NCBI RefSeq assembly: GCF_000355905.1
Contig: NZ_APLF01000003.1
Span: 186,001-250,000 of the forward strand
Direction of reading: 5' to 3'
Source: Psychroflexus gondwanensis ACAM 44
Lineage (GTDB): Bacteria > Bacteroidota > Bacteroidia > Flavobacteriales > Flavobacteriaceae
DNA length: 64,000 bases
Shown here in pieces: positions 35,633 through 45,240 of the stretch. The notes beneath the pieces were generated by a model. It had not been told where the DNA came from. It did not search any database and worked only from the letters and a program-made list of their open reading frames with translations. A program made the translations under genes and the position numbers. Position 1 is the first letter of the stretch; each line of letters begins with the position of its first letter.

Positions 35633-36793
35633 ATGGATACAGTTTATTTGGACAATGCTGCAACTACTCAACTAGATAAAGATGTGATTTCTGTTATGCA
35701 TGAAAGCATGCAAACCAACTTCGGAAATCCTTCATCGACGCATGCCTTTGGAAGAAAGGCAAAAGCAGCTTTAGAAAACGCTAGAAAGTCAATTTCTGCT
35801 TTACTTCATGTCCCTTCCTCTAGTATTGTGTTTACATCTGGAGGAACCGAAGCCGATAATACAGCTATAAATTGTGCAGTTAGAGATCTAGGAGTCACTC
35901 GTATTATTTCTTCCAAAATTGAACACCATGCGGTCTTAAATTGTGTGGAATTTTTAGACCTTGAGAACAGAATAAAATTGGATTTTGTAAATCTTGATGA
36001 GCATGGTTCTGTAGACCTTTCTCACTTGGAAACTTTATTAAAATCAGATGCAGACTCAAAAACCCTAGTGTCCTTAATGCATATCAATAATGAGATTGGA
36101 AATATATTAGATCTCAAGGCAGTTGGCGAATTATGCCAAACCTATGCGGCGTATTTCCATAGCGATACCGTACAATCTGTTGGTCATTATGAAATGAATT
36201 TATCGCAACTTCCTGTGGATTTTATTGCGGTAAGTGCTCATAAATTTCACGGCCCTAAAGGAGCTGGATTTATGTATGTAAAAAACAGAGCTCAACTTAA
36301 ACCACTAATACACGGAGGTTCTCAAGAACGTGAGTTAAGAGCAGGCACCGAAAGTATCCATAACATCGTTGGTTTACAGAAAGCTATGGAACTTGCATAT
36401 GCCAACCTTGAGAAGGAAGCAACTTATATTAAATCTTTAAAAAGTTATTTTATATCAACTCTAAGCGAAGCTATTCCTGATGTAAGATTTAATGGATATT
36501 CTGGCGATTTGGATAAAAGTACCTACACCTTAGTAAATGTGAGTATTCCGCTCTCACAGGCGGAATCTGATATGATGCTTTTCCAATTAGACCTTAAAGG
36601 TATTGCCTGTTCCAAAGGAAGTGCATGCCAAAGTGGAGCTCAACTTGGCTCTTTTGTTTTAAATGAGGTGTACGGTGAGAATTTAGAGTATCCGGGATTA
36701 AGATTCTCTTTCTCTAAATACACGACCAAAGAAGAATTGGACTACGTGGTCTCAACTTTGAAAAGCTTATCAACTTCAAAAGCTAGCGGATAG
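35633..36793 (+). CDS. Cysteine desulfurase family protein (NifS/IscS type)
   Basis: A 386-aa PLP enzyme of the class V aminotransferase fold that removes sulfur from cysteine for Fe-S clusters or tRNA thiolation. It starts VYLDNAATTQLDKDVI. The PLP-stacking His is in IEHHAVL, the Schiff-base Lys204 in SAHKFHGPKGAG, and the catalytic-loop cysteine is expected to be Cys332 (GSACQSG), with another Cys at 326. It has no suf/isc neighbours, so it may serve tRNA thiolation rather than a dedicated Fe-S operon. Its end overlaps the convergent TonB receptor gene by 18 nt. Confidence 0.92.
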   Translation: MDTVYLDNAATTQLDKDVISVMHESMQTNFGNPSSTHAFGRKAKAALENARKSISALLHVPSSSIVFTSGGTEADNTAINCAVRDLGVTRIISSKIEHHAVLNCVEFLDLENRIKLDFVNLDEHGSVDLSHLETLLKSDADSKTLVSLMHINNEIGNILDLKAVGELCQTYAAYFHSDTVQSVGHYEMNLSQLPVDFIAVSAHKFHGPKGAGFMYVKNRAQLKPLIHGGSQERELRAGTESIHNIVGLQKAMELAYANLEKEATYIKSLKSYFISTLSEAIPDVRFNGYSGDLDKSTYTLVNVSIPLSQAESDMMLFQLDLKGIACSKGSACQSGAQLGSFVLNEVYGENLEYPGLRFSFSKYTTKEELDYVVSTLKSLSTSKASG

Positions 36794-39232
36794 TTTTAAG
36801 TTAAAGACCCGAGGACTCAAAAAGTTTGGAATTGCAAATTGATTTCTAGAGGAGGAATCTCTTACAAAAGTATTGGTGATAGAATTCAACCTGTCGAACA
36901 TATTAAAAATTTCAAAACCAACATCCAAGCTTTCAAATATATTCAGCCAGTGGTTTTCTTTAAAAGTGTCGTTAGCCTCCTTTAAGGCATAAAAGAATCC
37001 AACATCTAGTCGTTGATAATCGGGTAATCTACTCTGGTAATCGTAAGGGTCTTCAAACTGAGGCGATCCTCCTGGAAGTCCAGTATTATAGACCAAGTTG
37101 AGGTATAATTTCAATTTTGGAATATTAGGCACATAATCTTGGAACAAGGCTGCAAATTTGAGACGTTGGTCTGTAGGTCGAGCGATATATTCCCGATCGC
37201 CTTGGCGTTCTTCAGTTTTTAAATAACCAAAACTAAACCAGCTTTCTGTTCCAGGAACAAATTCTCCATTGAGGCGCATATCTAATCCGTAAGCATAAGC
37301 TTCGGCATCATTTCGTGCTCGGTAACGTAATCTTACGTTTTCGATTGTATAAGGATTTACATTATTGAGTTTTTTATAATAGCCTTCAGTCACCAGTTTG
37401 AAAGGTCTATCCCAAAGTTTAAAACTATAATCGTTTCCAGCAACAATATGTATAGATTCTTGAGCTTTTACATCGGGAATGACTGTTCCGGTAGAATCTC
37501 GTAATTCCCTATAGAATGGTGGTTGATGATAAAAACCTCCAGAAAGACGGAAAACCATGTCTTTATCCCAATCTGGTTTTATGGAAATTTGACCTCTCGG
37601 GCTCACCACTTGCTGGGTGTTGGATTGAATCCCTTCTCCTGAAACTCTCCAAGCTTGGCTTCTTATTCCAGCATTCATCCATACTTTAGAATTCCCTAGG
37701 CGAGTTCTATAACTCCATTGTAAAAAGGCTGTAATTCTGTCGATTTTTGTAAAGTTAATTGCTCTTATGCTTTGGAATGCTTCAAGAGGAGCCTCAAAGG
37801 GATTGTAGGGCTGATCGTTTGCAAAATCAGGTAGTGGAGGACGAACACTAAATCCAGCAGAGTCAATGACTTCATACTCTTGTAAACGGTCTCTAATGTC
37901 TTCATGGGAATATCTAGCCCCATATTCGATCAGGTGGTCATCAATTTGATGACTAGCTAAATGTTGAAGATTAAAGATTAAAGCATCTAGATTATTTCTT
38001 GCGTGAGTGAATTGAGAACCTGCTCCTTCAGTAAACTCAACTTCACCTAAATTACCATCCCCAAAATCTGTACTCACACTTCCTAATCTGTAATTTGCTA
38101 AAATATCAAAATACTCTTGTTCTTTAGTATGGTAAGCTGAAGCAATGAACTTTCCTGTATAGCTATCGTTGGGTTTATAGGTCGCTTTAAACGCTCCAAG
38201 ATAGGTTTCGTAAAGGCTTTCTTCTTCACCTTCATAAAAAATCAATAAAGCTTGAGGATCGTCTATAGTTCCAAAATTAGTCTGTCTGGTAAATGGCTCA
38301 TAACTGTAAGAGTTTACAGCTATATTTCCTAAAAAACTGACTTCAAATTTGGGATTGAATTGATAAGTTAAGAAGGTTTGGACGTCTGCAAATCTGGGCT
38401 TAAAATTGGCTTCAGTTTCATTTGCATTTACGAATAAAGAATTGTCTCGATAGCGCATCCCAACTATGGCAGAAAGTTTCTTGTTTTTAGAAACACCTTC
38501 TACAGAGGCGCTTCCTCCAAGAAAACTCGCTTCAAAACTACCTCCAAAATTGACAGGCCTTCTGTACTCGATATCCAAAACCGAAGACATCTTATCTCCG
38601 TACCTAGCTTTAAATCCGCCAGCTGAAAACTCAACATTTCGAACCAAATCGGTATTCACAAAACTCAATCCTTCTTGTTGACCGCTTCTTATTAAAAAAG
38701 GTCTATAGATTTCAATATCATTGACATACACTAAATTTTCATCAAAATTCCCTCCTCTTACAGAATACTGAGTGCTTAATTCGTTGTTGGAATTGACCCC
38801 AGGTAAGGTTTTCAGCAAATTTTCGACACCGGCATTGGCCCCTGGAATTTTTCTGATGGTTTCTGGATCCAATGTGGTAATCCCTTCGATTCTTGTTCTT
38901 CCATCATTTTGAAGAATAACCTCTCCAATTTGTTCAATACTGGTTTTAAGGATAAAGTTAAGTTCTTCGACCTGATTATTTTTCAAATTGAGTTTTACGG
39001 TAATCGGCTTAAACCCTACGTAGGATATTTTCAATTCTAAAGTTTGTTCAGCAGCGATTTTTAGTTGATAAAATCCATTGGAATTACTTACTGTCCCGCT
39101 TTGAGAAGTACTCACATTCGCAAAAGCAATAGGGTTTCTACTTTCATCGAAAATAATTCCTTGCACGGTGGCTGTTTGGGAAAAGACAGAAGAAGTTATT
39201 ATAACAAAAAGGAATGCGTAAAAATAGTTCAA
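36776..39232 (-). CDS. TonB-dependent receptor with carboxypeptidase-regulatory-like domain
   Basis: An 818-aa outer-membrane receptor. After a signal peptide (MNYFYAFLFVIITSSVFSQ) comes a CarboxypepD_reg-like domain (about 20-100, ATVQGIIFDESRNPIAFANVS). The plug follows (LKTLPGVNSNNELSTQYSVRGGNFDENLVYVNDIEIYRP) and then a ~590-residue beta-barrel ending with the aromatic strand RVFNLKLSASF. No SusD-like gene is adjacent, so it is not a typical glycan SusC. It may import siderophores or small ligands. It lies 11 nt after the M23 peptidase gene in one transcript with the TrmH gene. Confidence 0.93.
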   Translation of the reverse strand: MNYFYAFLFVIITSSVFSQTATVQGIIFDESRNPIAFANVSTSQSGTVSNSNGFYQLKIAAEQTLELKISYVGFKPITVKLNLKNNQVEELNFILKTSIEQIGEVILQNDGRTRIEGITTLDPETIRKIPGANAGVENLLKTLPGVNSNNELSTQYSVRGGNFDENLVYVNDIEIYRPFLIRSGQQEGLSFVNTDLVRNVEFSAGGFKARYGDKMSSVLDIEYRRPVNFGGSFEASFLGGSASVEGVSKNKKLSAIVGMRYRDNSLFVNANETEANFKPRFADVQTFLTYQFNPKFEVSFLGNIAVNSYSYEPFTRQTNFGTIDDPQALLIFYEGEEESLYETYLGAFKATYKPNDSYTGKFIASAYHTKEQEYFDILANYRLGSVSTDFGDGNLGEVEFTEGAGSQFTHARNNLDALIFNLQHLASHQIDDHLIEYGARYSHEDIRDRLQEYEVIDSAGFSVRPPLPDFANDQPYNPFEAPLEAFQSIRAINFTKIDRITAFLQWSYRTRLGNSKVWMNAGIRSQAWRVSGEGIQSNTQQVVSPRGQISIKPDWDKDMVFRLSGGFYHQPPFYRELRDSTGTVIPDVKAQESIHIVAGNDYSFKLWDRPFKLVTEGYYKKLNNVNPYTIENVRLRYRARNDAEAYAYGLDMRLNGEFVPGTESWFSFGYLKTEERQGDREYIARPTDQRLKFAALFQDYVPNIPKLKLYLNLVYNTGLPGGSPQFEDPYDYQSRLPDYQRLDVGFFYALKEANDTFKENHWLNIFESLDVGFEIFNMFDRLNSITNTFVRDSSSRNQFAIPNFLSPRVFNLKLSASF

Positions 39233-39243
39233 GATATAGAGTA

Positions 39244-40944
39244 TTAGTTTTTTCTGGAGAATTCTGCTTCAAATATAGAAGTATTCCCAACTTTATCAGT
39301 AACAACGACTTTTAATTCATTTTTAGTATCAGAAATTTTATCATCGTTAAAATCATAAATTAAAGTATTGGTCTTATAATCGTATTCCATCAAAATAAAT
39401 TTACCATTTACGGTCGCTCTATAGCTATCTATTCCAGTTTCTTCATCATTTATTTCCAGTTCTAAATATCTAAAATTTGATACCCACTGCTTATCCTTAA
39501 AATTCTTAGGCTTTATGCTAGGAGGCGTAGAGTCTTCAAACAAAGCATAGCTTCCAAATTGATTGGTCCTAGTGGTAAGCCTATCTTTCTTTTTGTAAGT
39601 ACTCACATAATATTGACCACCCCAAGGATTAACTTGAGCGATATATAGCTTGCCTTGATCTTCTTGAGAAAATTGACTTACATCAAATCCAATAGTGGCT
39701 GACTTGTGAAGTGGAGTTGTATAGGTATGTAAATCTACACTTAAGCCTTCTATTTTAATTTCTAAATAGGTGTCTTCATAAAGAGCATTTTTAGGAATAT
39801 AGATATCAATTTTACCTTCTTCAAAAATACTAGCAGCATCAGCTTTGGCTAAATATTCAGTTTCTTTTTGTGTGTTGGGCTCAATACCTACTCTAAAGTC
39901 ACTTTCTATAGGAATAGTAATGGATTGGGTATTACCTTTAAAATCTGAAACTTCAATTTCAAATTGCTGGTTAAGGCTATCTTTAAAAACACTTACTAGT
40001 CCTTGGTTATAAGCATCGGTATATACACTTAATGGGTTATTGGGTTCCACAAAAAGTTTGTGAATTTTACGTTTTTCGGTTTTATAAAATTCAAAATCTA
40101 TTAGTCGATTAATGTATCGGGTCTCATAAAATGAAAATTTATCAAATGTATTTTCAAAAATAGGTCTTCCATTCAGTTTGGTTTTAATAGAATACACTCC
40201 ATTTTTATTATAACTTAAGTCAAGTCTGTCTGTAACTTCAATACCAAAACCAATATCTCCATGGACCTTGATTGTTTCGGTCATGAAATCACCATTGTTT
40301 TTTTGTATCAATTTGAGTTGTTTCCTGCCAGAACTTCCATTGACATGAGAGTCTTTTCCTATTGCATAGCTATGTAAGGCAAAAACATTTGGTTTCTGAG
40401 AATCCTCGATCTCTTCGAAACCAAATAAGAACGGGTTCATCGGTTTAGATTGATAATCTCTAATCTCAAAGTGTAAATGCGGGCCTCCGCTAGATCCAGA
40501 ATTACCACTAAAAGCAATAGTTTGACCCTGAGAAACCTTTAGGTCAGATTCCTCTGGAAAAAGTTCAATTTCATAAGACTCTTTTTGATACTGTTGTTCT
40601 TTGACCAGTTTTTCAATTTCTGGTGAAAAGTTGTCCAAGTGGGCATATACGCTTTGATAGCCGTTGGGGTGATATATATATAAGGCTTTTCCATAACCAC
40701 CATGTTGAATCTTTATTCTTCCGACATAGCCCTCCGCCGAAGCATGAACAGAAAGTCCAGTCGTTCCTTTCGTTTTAATATCCATTCCCGCGTGGAAATG
40801 ATTAGACCGCAACTCTCCGAACGTCCCTGAAAGCAATAAAGGAATATCTAAAGGCGACTTAAAATAGTCTTGAGGTACATCTTGACCAAAAGAAGGCAAG
40901 CTAAGACTTATTGCGAATAGATATAAAAACATTTTTAAATTCAT
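39244..40944 (-). CDS. M23 family metallopeptidase (LytM-type)
   Basis: About 566 aa from MNLKMFLYLFAISLSLPSFGQ, a clean signal peptide. A longer start at 40968 adds eight residues. Counted from the long start, zinc ligands are in HFHAGMD (His59, Asp63) and GGPHLHFEIRD (His164 and His166), with VYAHL between them, as in LytM/M23 endopeptidases. The remaining ~400 residues are beta-rich domains of unknown function and end in a DKVGNTSIFEAEFSRKN-type Ig-like strand. It probably cuts peptidoglycan crosslinks or acts as an envelope regulator. TBDR and TrmH genes are the operon neighbours. Confidence 0.9.
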   Translation of the reverse strand: MNLKMFLYLFAISLSLPSFGQDVPQDYFKSPLDIPLLLSGTFGELRSNHFHAGMDIKTKGTTGLSVHASAEGYVGRIKIQHGGYGKALYIYHPNGYQSVYAHLDNFSPEIEKLVKEQQYQKESYEIELFPEESDLKVSQGQTIAFSGNSGSSGGPHLHFEIRDYQSKPMNPFLFGFEEIEDSQKPNVFALHSYAIGKDSHVNGSSGRKQLKLIQKNNGDFMTETIKVHGDIGFGIEVTDRLDLSYNKNGVYSIKTKLNGRPIFENTFDKFSFYETRYINRLIDFEFYKTEKRKIHKLFVEPNNPLSVYTDAYNQGLVSVFKDSLNQQFEIEVSDFKGNTQSITIPIESDFRVGIEPNTQKETEYLAKADAASIFEEGKIDIYIPKNALYEDTYLEIKIEGLSVDLHTYTTPLHKSATIGFDVSQFSQEDQGKLYIAQVNPWGGQYYVSTYKKKDRLTTRTNQFGSYALFEDSTPPSIKPKNFKDKQWVSNFRYLELEINDEETGIDSYRATVNGKFILMEYDYKTNTLIYDFNDDKISDTKNELKVVVTDKVGNTSIFEAEFSRKN

Positions 40945-40976
40945 AGTGGTGGAAAGTTTTGAGCTCATTTAAAAAA

Positions 40977-41768
40977 TTAAGAAAGTTGGCGTTGTCTTTT
41001 GGCTTCAAAAATCAAGATAGCAGCAGAGACCGATACGTTTAAAGAATCCACTTGGCCTTCCATAGGAATACTTATAATTTTGTGGGCGTTTATTCTCCAC
41101 TCTTCAGATAAACCTTGATGTTCTGTTCCTACAACTATCGCCGAGGCTTCCTTAAAATCTTCTGCAAGATAAGATGAAGAATCTTGTAAGGCCGCCGCAT
41201 AAATCTTAATGTTATTGTTTTTTAAAAAATCAATAATTTCTGAAGTTGTTCCCGTTCCAATTGTGTTGGTAAAGACTGTCCCTACACTAGAGCGGATGAT
41301 ATTAGGATTGTAAAGATCTGTTTTGGGGTTGGCAATGATAACAGCGTCTAGTTTTGCTGCATCAGCAGTTCTAAGTAAAGCGCCAATATTTCCTGGCTTT
41401 TCTGGAGCTTCTGCAATTAATATAAGGGGTGTTTTGTTAGATAGCCTTAAATTTTCTATCCTTAATTCCTTTGGTTTTGCAATGGCTATTAGTCCACCCG
41501 TCGAAGATCTATAGGCTAGTTTTTCAAAAACCTCCAGAGAGATTTCGGTAATTTCACAGTCAAATTTTCCTAGGTCTAAAGCATTGTCAAATAAGTCTAG
41601 ACACACTAAAACTCTAGAAAACTCATAAGCCGCTTTTTGCGCATAACTTATTTCTTGAAGGCCCTCTATCACAAATTCCTCTTGACTTTTTCTCAGCTTT
41701 GATTTCTTCTGAAGAAGTAGCAGATTTTTAATAAACGGATTACTAAGACTGGAGATTTTTTTCCTCAT
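40977..41768 (-). CDS. TrmH/SpoU family RNA 2'-O-methyltransferase
   Basis: A 263-aa SPOUT methyltransferase with an N-terminal substrate-binding domain (SLSNPFIKNLLLLQKKSKLRKSQEEFVIEG). The knotted SAM-binding domain shows the three family motifs: EAPEKPGNIGALLRTADAA, IVVGTEHQGLSEEW and ISIPMEGQVDSLNVSVSAAILIFEA. It most likely 2'-O-methylates rRNA (RlmB type) or tRNA; the target is unknown. It is the first gene of the TrmH-M23-TBDR run, with an 8-nt gap to the longest M23 reading frame. Confidence 0.92.
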   Translation of the reverse strand: MRKKISSLSNPFIKNLLLLQKKSKLRKSQEEFVIEGLQEISYAQKAAYEFSRVLVCLDLFDNALDLGKFDCEITEISLEVFEKLAYRSSTGGLIAIAKPKELRIENLRLSNKTPLILIAEAPEKPGNIGALLRTADAAKLDAVIIANPKTDLYNPNIIRSSVGTVFTNTIGTGTTSEIIDFLKNNNIKIYAAALQDSSSYLAEDFKEASAIVVGTEHQGLSEEWRINAHKIISIPMEGQVDSLNVSVSAAILIFEAKRQRQLS

Positions 41769-41782
41769 GGGTTTTTATAAAA

Positions 41783-41820
41783 AGAAAGGCTTCTGAAACT
41801 TTAGTTTCAGAAGCCTTAAA
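41783..41820 (-). terminator. Terminator of lpdA
   Basis: A perfect 15-bp stem AAGGCTTCTGAAACT / AGTTTCAGAAGCCTT (41786-41800 and 41803-41817) with a 2-nt minimum loop. Read leftward it is followed by TTTCTTTTTAT, about 25 nt after the lpdA stop codon. Confidence 0.85.
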
Positions 41821-41839
41821 TGTAATTAAATCTTTATCA

Positions 41840-43231
41840 CTAGAGGTGGATAACTTCACCATACGCATCTGCAGTAGCTTCCATTACAGCCTCACTCATA
41901 GTAGGGTGTGGATGTACAGTTTTTAAAACCTCATGGCCTGTGGTTTCAAGTTTTCTTCCTAAAACAGCTTCAGCAATCATATCGGTAACGCCAGCACCTA
42001 TCATGTGGCAACCTAGCCATTCACCATATTTAGCATCAAAAATAACTTTTACAAAACCATCTTTCGCTCCAGAAGCACTTGCTTTACCAGAAGCAGAAAA
42101 TGGGAATTTTCCGACTTTAATCTCGTATCCAGCTTCTTTGGCTTGCTTTTCGGTCATACCAACACTAGCAATTTCTGGATTTGAATAGGTACACCCAGGA
42201 ATATTACCATAATCTAGAGCTTCTACTTTTTCTCCCGCAATTTTTTCTACACAAAGAATACCTTCAGCAGAAGCAACGTGAGCTAAAGCTGGTCCAGGCG
42301 TAACATCTCCAATAGCATAATATCCAGGAACATTAGTTTGGTAAAAATCGTTCACAGTAATTTTATCCTTATCAGTTTTAATTCCCACAGCCTCCAAACC
42401 GATATTTTCGATATGGGTTTTGATCCCTACAGCAGAAAGGACAACGTCTGCCTCAATAATTTCTTCTCCTTTTTTGGTTTTAACGGTGGCTTTTACTTTT
42501 TTACCCGAAGTATCAACGCTTTCTACAGAAGAATTGGTCATTACTTTAATGCCTTTCTTCTTGTAAATACGTTCAAATTGTTTAGACACTTCTTCATCTT
42601 CAAGAGGCACAATATTGGATTGGAATTCTACTAAAGTAACTTTAGTACCCATATCACTGTAAAAACTTGCAAATTCAGATCCAATAGCACCAGACCCCAC
42701 AACAATCATAGATTCTGGTTGCTTTTCTAGAGTCATTGCTTTTCTATAACCAATTACTTTTTTACCGTCTTGTGGTAAACTAGGAAGTTCTCTAGAGTGA
42801 GCGCCGGTTGCAATTATAATGTGATCTGCTTCGTAATCAGTTGTTTTACCTTTATCGTCCTTTACAGAAATTTTCTTCCCCTTTTTTAAGGTTCCATGTC
42901 CCATGATGACGTCAATTTTGTTCTTCTTCATCAAGAACTCAACGCCTTTACTCATTCCTTCAGCAATGTTTCTACTGCGCTTTACAACAGCTGTAAAATC
43001 TTTATCTGGATTATCGGCTCTTAGACCGTAGTCTTCAGCATGATTTAAATATTGAAAAACCTGTGCACTTTTTAATAAAGCTTTGGTAGGAATACATCCC
43101 CAGTTTAAACAAACACCTCCTAAACTTTCTTTTTCTATGACAGCTGTTTTCAAACCGAGTTGCGAGGCACGAATAGCGGCTACATAGCCACCTGGTCCAC
43201 TCCCTAAAACTATAATATCGTATTTACTCAT
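41840..43231 (-). CDS. lpdA: Dihydrolipoyl dehydrogenase (E3)
   Basis: A 463-aa FAD flavoprotein that reoxidises dihydrolipoamide in the pyruvate and 2-oxoglutarate dehydrogenase complexes. The FAD loop VLGSGPGGYVAAIRA and the redox-active disulfide GGVCLNWGCIPTK (Cys41/Cys46) are present. The NAD loop is VVGSGAIGSEFASFY, and the dimer-interface active-site segment HPHPTMSEAVMEA near the C-terminus is intact. The length is normal. E1 and E2 genes are not adjacent here. The gene is apparently monocistronic with its own terminator. Confidence 0.96.
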   Translation of the reverse strand: MSKYDIIVLGSGPGGYVAAIRASQLGLKTAVIEKESLGGVCLNWGCIPTKALLKSAQVFQYLNHAEDYGLRADNPDKDFTAVVKRSRNIAEGMSKGVEFLMKKNKIDVIMGHGTLKKGKKISVKDDKGKTTDYEADHIIIATGAHSRELPSLPQDGKKVIGYRKAMTLEKQPESMIVVGSGAIGSEFASFYSDMGTKVTLVEFQSNIVPLEDEEVSKQFERIYKKKGIKVMTNSSVESVDTSGKKVKATVKTKKGEEIIEADVVLSAVGIKTHIENIGLEAVGIKTDKDKITVNDFYQTNVPGYYAIGDVTPGPALAHVASAEGILCVEKIAGEKVEALDYGNIPGCTYSNPEIASVGMTEKQAKEAGYEIKVGKFPFSASGKASASGAKDGFVKVIFDAKYGEWLGCHMIGAGVTDMIAEAVLGRKLETTGHEVLKTVHPHPTMSEAVMEATADAYGEVIHL

Positions 43232-43311
43232 AACATTTTGTTTGCTAAGATTTTTAAAAGTGCTAAATTAAGAATAATCAACAAATTTCGCACTCAAATT
43301 GGTAGTCTTAT

Positions 43312-43977
43312 TTAAAGGACCAAGGCTAAAACAATTCCTAATACTATGATTCCAAATTTATAAATATTGAATTTGTGATCTCTGGAAGACTCAAATAAAA
43401 TAGTTGTGGAGACATGAAGGAAAATACCGATAACAATGGCATTCAAGTAAACACCAATATCATCGAAAAGAGTTGTGTTTGCTTGAACGAAGCTGCCGAA
43501 AGGTGTCATGATTCCAAAAATCAATAGAAAGAAAATCACTTTGGCCTTAGACAAACTTGTATTAAATAAGAAAGACGAGATAATAATGGCGATAGGGACT
43601 TTGTGGATAATCACTGCATAGAGTAAGTGGTCATTTCCATGGATTGGAACCCCTTCTAAAAATGCATGAATGCATAGACTTATGAATAGCACCCAAGGGA
43701 AACTTGTGTTTTCTTTAGAAATATGAAGGTGGCCGTGTTCTGCACCTCCCGACATGTATTCCAACATAATTTGAAGTAAAATCCCTCCTAAAATGAAGAC
43801 CCCAATAGAATCCACGTCAGAATTATAAATTCCAGGTAGAAATTCTAAGACTGTAACCGATAGCAAAAAGGAACCACTAAAGGCTAATAGTAAATTTATG
43901 ATGACGAATTTCTCGTAAAGGAAGTACGAAATTCCAAAGCCAATAAGTACAGCAAGAATGGGTAACAGTAAATTCAT
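43312..43977 (-). CDS. ZIP family metal transporter
   Basis: A 221-aa membrane protein with about eight hydrophobic helices. ZIP features are a histidine-containing loop (GGAEHGHLHISKE) between helices 3 and 4 and the metal-site helices CIHAFLEGVPIHG (helix 4) and VIIHKVPIAIIISSF (helix 5), where the conserved His and Glu/Pro positions of ZIP proteins are seen. It would move zinc or another divalent metal into the cytoplasm. It stands alone between lpdA and the THUMP methyltransferase gene. Confidence 0.9.
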   Translation of the reverse strand: MNLLLPILAVLIGFGISYFLYEKFVIINLLLAFSGSFLLSVTVLEFLPGIYNSDVDSIGVFILGGILLQIMLEYMSGGAEHGHLHISKENTSFPWVLFISLCIHAFLEGVPIHGNDHLLYAVIIHKVPIAIIISSFLFNTSLSKAKVIFFLLIFGIMTPFGSFVQANTTLFDDIGVYLNAIVIGIFLHVSTTILFESSRDHKFNIYKFGIIVLGIVLALVL

Positions 43978-44055
43978 AAAAACTACTAAAATATGAGATG
44001 CTCAATTAATTATAAGCTTGCTATTGGATTTTAAAACAAGGCGACAAAATTAATG

Positions 44056-44063
44056 TATTTTTG
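44056..44063 (+). promoter_or_regulatory. Candidate -7 promoter box TATTTTTG
   Basis: A perfect TAnnTTTG match followed by CAC, ending 20 nt before the THUMP methyltransferase ATG. The nearest TTG upstream is 29 nt away, outside the normal spacing. Confidence 0.45.
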
Positions 44064-44083
44064 CACTTAAAAATACCTTCTTT

Positions 44084-45238
44084 ATGGAAATTAATTTCAA
44101 AATGATTGCCAAGTGTCTCTATGAGTTTGAAGATGAACTTGCAAAAGAGTTACGGGAACTTGGTGCAATGGATATTAAGAAAGGAGTGAGGCACGTCTCT
44201 TTTGTAGGAGATATTGGCTTTATGTACAAGGCCAATTTGTCTCTAAGAACTGCCATAAGTATTTTGAAGCCTATTTTTAGTTTCAAAATTTCAAATGAAG
44301 AAGATTTTTATAACAAACTCAATGCCTATCCTTGGGAAAATATAATTGATAAAGATGGAACCTTTGCGGTAGAATCTACAGTAAATTCAGAAATCTTCAC
44401 CCATTCTAGATACGTCGTCTTTAGGACCAAGGATGCGATTGTAGACAGATTTCGAGATAAGTTTCAGTCCAGACCTAATATTGATACTGACAGACCAGAC
44501 TGCCAAGTAAGTGTTCATATCGATAGAGAAAACTGTGAAATTAGCTTGAATTCTTCTGGTGACCCCCTTTTTAAAAGAGGATACAAAACCGCTACTAATA
44601 TAGCACCAATAAACGAGGTGTTGGCCGCAGGTTTACTTTTGAAATCTGGCTGGACTGGACAATGCGATTTTTTGGATCCCATGTGTGGTAGTGGAACTAT
44701 TCTCATAGAAGCGGCAATGATAGCCTGTGATATTCCCCCTAACATCAACCGGGAGCATTTTGCTTTTCAGAAATGGGAAGACTTTGACGAATCGCTTTTC
44801 GAAATCATAAAAGATTCCTCGTTGAAGAAAGTAAGGTCATTTAATTTTGAAATCAAAGGCTACGACAAAGCGCCTTCTGCGGTAGAAAAAGCAACTCAAA
44901 ATGTTGATAATGCAAATTTATCTGAATTTATTACAGTAAAACGTCAAGACTTCTTTGAATCTGTAAAAACCTCGGACCGTCATTTACATATGGTTTTCAA
45001 TCCACCTTACGGAGTAAGATTGGATGTGGATATACCAGATTTCTATGCTAAAGTAGGGGATACCTTAAAACGGAGTTATCCGGGAACTTCTGCTTGGTTT
45101 ATTGTGGCAGATCTAGAAGCAATTAAACATGTTGGCTTGAGACCTTCTCGCAAGATCAAACTTTACAACGCCAAATTGGAATCTAGACTTCTGAATTATC
45201 AAATCTATGAAGGTTCTAAAAAAGCAGCTAAGCAATAG
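44084..45238 (+). CDS. THUMP-domain 23S rRNA (guanine-N2) methyltransferase, RlmL-N/YpsC type
   Basis: A 384-aa RNA methyltransferase. It has an N-terminal ferredoxin-like/THUMP part (residues 1-~160, including DRPDCQVSVHIDRENCEISLN) followed by a Rossmann methyltransferase domain with CDFLDPMCGSGTILIEAAMIA and the catalytic NPPYG motif (MVFNPPYGVRL). It corresponds to the N-terminal half of E. coli RlmL or to YpsC, predicted to make m2G in 23S rRNA. It ends 2 nt before the convergent DUF6048 gene, with no terminator room between. Confidence 0.92.
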   Translation: MEINFKMIAKCLYEFEDELAKELRELGAMDIKKGVRHVSFVGDIGFMYKANLSLRTAISILKPIFSFKISNEEDFYNKLNAYPWENIIDKDGTFAVESTVNSEIFTHSRYVVFRTKDAIVDRFRDKFQSRPNIDTDRPDCQVSVHIDRENCEISLNSSGDPLFKRGYKTATNIAPINEVLAAGLLLKSGWTGQCDFLDPMCGSGTILIEAAMIACDIPPNINREHFAFQKWEDFDESLFEIIKDSSLKKVRSFNFEIKGYDKAPSAVEKATQNVDNANLSEFITVKRQDFFESVKTSDRHLHMVFNPPYGVRLDVDIPDFYAKVGDTLKRSYPGTSAWFIVADLEAIKHVGLRPSRKIKLYNAKLESRLLNYQIYEGSKKAAKQ

Positions 45239-45240
45239 AA

